Shown here piece after piece: positions 15,308-16,444 of a DNA stretch of 16,444 nt. Numbering within the stretch: position 1 is the first letter of the stretch; each line of letters starts with the position of its first letter. The position numbers were made by a program, and so were the translations under genes. Below the pieces are notes generated by a model. It made no database searches. It was not told the DNA's origin and saw only the letters and a program-made list of their open reading frames with translations. The DNA comes from Flavobacteriales bacterium (GTDB lineage Bacteria; Bacteroidota; Bacteroidia; Flavobacteriales_D; Crocinitomicaceae), in the NCBI GenBank assembly GCA_947462695.1, contig CANHQC010000009.1:1-16444 (forward strand), written 5' to 3'.

Positions 15308-15571
15308 ATGGCAAATCAATTAGTAATGCTTGTTCTGATCATGGTGATTATTTACTTTTTTATGATCAGACCACAAACTAAACGTCAAAAAGAACTCAAG
15401 AAATTCCGTGAAAATCTTCAAGTGGGAGATAAAGTTGTGACTATTGGCGGAATTCATGGTAAAATTTTGGAAATAGCAGAAACGACTGTCTTGATTAATT
15501 CTGAAGGTTCAAAACTGCGTCTGGATAAATCAGCTTTAGCTAGCTCCACTGAAGACAAGCTAATGGCATAG
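15308..15571 (+). CDS. yajC: Preprotein translocase accessory subunit YajC
   Basis: Small inner-membrane protein that associates with SecDF next to SecYEG. The 87 residues have one transmembrane segment (about 4-20), the conserved FFMIRPQTKRQKELKKF (17-33), and the soluble beta domain LQVGDKVVTIGGIHGKI (37-53) ending in RLDKSALAS. The length is normal. It is the last gene of the leucine dehydrogenase-nusB-DUF1573-yajC operon. No clear terminator follows, though the 124-base gap to the next gene holds a possible new promoter. Confidence 0.95.
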   Translation: MANQLVMLVLIMVIIYFFMIRPQTKRQKELKKFRENLQVGDKVVTIGGIHGKILEIAETTVLINSEGSKLRLDKSALASSTEDKLMA

Positions 15572-15666
15572 TTAGAAGTCCAATTTTTGGTTGTGCTTAT
15601 CGTAAATGTTGAAAGCTATGTTGGTAAGATAAATTCTATTTTGCTGAACCATATTTTTTTTCATGC

Positions 15667-15674
15667 TATCTTTC
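15667..15674 (+). promoter_or_regulatory. Possible -7 element for the small lipoprotein gene
   Basis: TATCTTTC differs from TAnnTTTG only in the last base. A TTG at 15641-15643 lies 23 bases upstream, at the long end of the allowed spacing. Transcription would begin about 15 bases before ATG 15696. This is a weak assignment. Confidence 0.25.
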
Positions 15675-15695
15675 AAAAAATTATAATTTCTACTT

Positions 15696-15998
15696 ATGAA
15701 AAAAATGGTGTTTTTTATGCTGCTTTCTGGCTCAGTTGCCATGGTGTCGTGCAGTAAAAGTGAGGTTTGTCAATGTGCAGACACTGCATTAGCAATGATG
15801 AATGAGGTGAAGGATTCCAACATGGATCAAAAGAAACTAGAAGGGATTCAAGGTAAGTACAAAGCAGACATGGAAAAGTGCGATGCGCTTGAAAAAGGAA
15901 AATCAAAAGAAGATCTTGAGAAGATGAGAAAAGAATTTGAGGCATGTGATTCATACAAAGAATTGGAAACGCTTCAAAAAGAAATGATGCAACGATAA
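15696..15998 (+). CDS. Small cysteine-containing lipoprotein, function unknown
   Basis: 100-residue exported lipoprotein that I do not assign to a family. The signal peptide MKKMVFFMLLSGSVAMVSC ends in the lipobox VSC (Cys19). The mature part has four more cysteines: Cys25 and Cys27 (VCQCADT), Cys62 (EKCDALEKG) and Cys84 (EACDSYKEL). The remaining sequence is Lys/Glu/Met-rich and reads as two amphipathic helices. Four cysteines in a two-helix protein suggest two disulfides stapling a helical hairpin. It lies 124 bases after yajC and is closed by a strong terminator, so it is probably a single-gene unit. Confidence 0.85.
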   Translation: MKKMVFFMLLSGSVAMVSCSKSEVCQCADTALAMMNEVKDSNMDQKKLEGIQGKYKADMEKCDALEKGKSKEDLEKMRKEFEACDSYKELETLQKEMMQR

Positions 15999-16012
15999 TT
16001 AAAAAAGTTGTT

Positions 16013-16042
16013 AAAAAAAGGTGTTTTCGGACACCTTTTTTT
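16013..16042 (+). terminator. Strong intrinsic terminator after the lipoprotein gene
   Basis: Seven A plus GGTGT (16013-16024), a six-base loop TTTCGG, then ACACC plus seven T (16031-16042). The stem is a perfect 12 bp, with the A tract on one side pairing with the T tract on the other, so it could terminate in both directions. The stop codon of the lipoprotein lies 14 bases before it. Confidence 0.93.
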
Positions 16043-16049
16043 ATTTTTG
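16042..16049 (+). promoter_or_regulatory. -7-like element overlapping the terminator T tract
   Basis: TATTTTTG matches TAnnTTTG exactly and begins at the last T of the terminator. The next ATG is only 5 bases beyond it (16055), so a transcript from here would be nearly leaderless. No TTG lies at the expected -33 position. In such AT-rich sequence this may be chance. Confidence 0.25.
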
Positions 16050-16054
16050 ACGCA

Positions 16055-16354
16055 ATGTCATTGAAAAGATACATTTCTATTAGTCTGTTAATTGCGTTCA
16101 TCGTTTTACTCACCCCAAGAGAATGGTGGCACGAGTGCAATCATCATGCAGTAGAAAATGGTTTTCATCATACCCAAATTGATCAAGACGATTGTTCCGT
16201 TTGTGATTACCAAATCGCAGTTTGGAGTTTACCAACTGATTGTTTTCAAGGGCATATCCCTCCAATTAACTATCAACCGAATACGTATTGGTTTACCTTT
16301 AAACCAAATCTATTCATCAATTACACACTTCTTCGGGGTCCACCAGTAGCATAA
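16055..16354 (+). CDS. Small Cys/His-rich membrane-anchored protein ending in RGPP
   Basis: 99 residues with an N-terminal hydrophobic segment (about 7-20), then the cluster WHECNHHAVENGFHHTQ with His26, Cys28, His30, His31, His38, His39, then DDCSVCDYQ with Cys47 and Cys50. Cys63 follows, and the C-terminus is TLLRGPPVA. The layout of hydrophobic anchor, Cys/His cluster, CxxC and terminal R-(A/G)-P-P resembles proteobacterial DUF2946 proteins, and similar small proteins in Bacteroidota that lie just ahead of TonB-dependent receptor genes. The cluster would suit binding of copper, zinc or another soft metal on the outer face of the inner membrane. No function is proven. A second exported protein begins 44 bases downstream. 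Confidence 0.8.
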   Translation: MSLKRYISISLLIAFIVLLTPREWWHECNHHAVENGFHHTQIDQDDCSVCDYQIAVWSLPTDCFQGHIPPINYQPNTYWFTFKPNLFINYTLLRGPPVA

Positions 16355-16398
16355 TTCTATCGAATAACTATCGATTTTATTAATGTTTACTGAATTTT

Positions 16399-16444
16399 AT
16401 GATTAAAATAGTATCCGTGCTATTCACATTGTGCTTTTACACAC
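16399..16444 (+). CDS. Start of an exported protein, cut by window edge
   Basis: The ATG at 16399 opens 15 codons, MIKIVSVLFTLCFYT, without a stop before the edge. They read as the start of a signal peptide. The short gap to the Cys/His-rich gene suggests co-transcription. A TonB-dependent receptor or another envelope protein would fit the context, but only the leader is visible. Confidence 0.5.
   Translation, partial: MIKIVSVLFTLCFYT

Noticed and set aside
15580..15600. CCAATTTTTGG after yajC as a terminator
   Set aside because: The stem is only 4 bp with a 3-base loop and is not followed by a T tract.
15715..16140. 141-codon open frame on the - strand across the lipoprotein and terminator
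   Set aside because: It reads through a strong hairpin and two better-supported genes and shows no recognisable protein features.
1..16444. CRISPR arrays, tRNA or rRNA genes, insertion sequences, phage genes, toxin-antitoxin or defence islands
   Set aside because: I looked for regular repeats, tRNA-like cloverleaf segments, transposase motifs and small paired genes on both strands and found none; gaps between genes are all under 130 bases.

Overview
The window looks like a piece of chromosome from a member of the Bacteroidota, most likely Flavobacteriia; a Crocinitomicaceae/Fluviicola-like lineage is only a guess. The reasons are families found mainly in that phylum (DUF5683, the DUF3276/PUR-like protein, the enlarged signal peptidase I, the long NusB, a WbqC-like protein behind lepB), an AT-rich base composition, few Shine-Dalgarno sequences, and several matches to the Bacteroidota promoter -7 element TAnnTTTG. 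I see no insertion sequence, phage gene, tRNA, rRNA or CRISPR array. This is mostly a housekeeping region.

Left part (1-4938). A RecQ-family helicase runs leftwards off the edge. Divergent from it is the branched-chain aminotransferase ilvE, closed by a clear intrinsic terminator. Next is a secreted protein of unknown function on the + strand. Its last 23 bases overlap the 3' end of a convergent exported endonuclease/exonuclease/phosphatase-family protein.

Middle part (4939-10953, all on the - strand). The order of transcription is DUF3276, then a very tight block parA-parB-DUF5683-dapB-lepB-wbqC. Neighbours in the block overlap by 1 or 11 bases or are 2 bases apart. It joins chromosome segregation (ParAB), the diaminopimelate/lysine step for cell wall precursors (DapB) and secretion (LepB) in one likely transcript.

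Right part (10970-16444). A half-size ABC exporter on the - strand is divergent from a + strand operon of leucine dehydrogenase, nusB, a DUF1573 lipoprotein and yajC. The promoter region between them holds a 10-bp inverted repeat, and each arm carries a -7-like element pointing at the other. A small cysteine-containing lipoprotein follows and ends at a strong hairpin terminator. Then comes a small Cys/His-rich membrane-anchored protein ending in RGPP, like proteobacterial DUF2946 proteins, and the first codons of another exported protein cut by the window edge.

The most interesting items are regulatory DNA and protein variants, not a new multi-gene system: a perfect 20-bp palindrome in front of the DUF3276 gene, the face-to-face promoter elements between the ABC exporter and leucine dehydrogenase, the RecQ without the usual zinc cluster, the ABC exporter with Asp in place of the catalytic Glu, and the Cys/His-rich RGPP protein next to a new exported gene.
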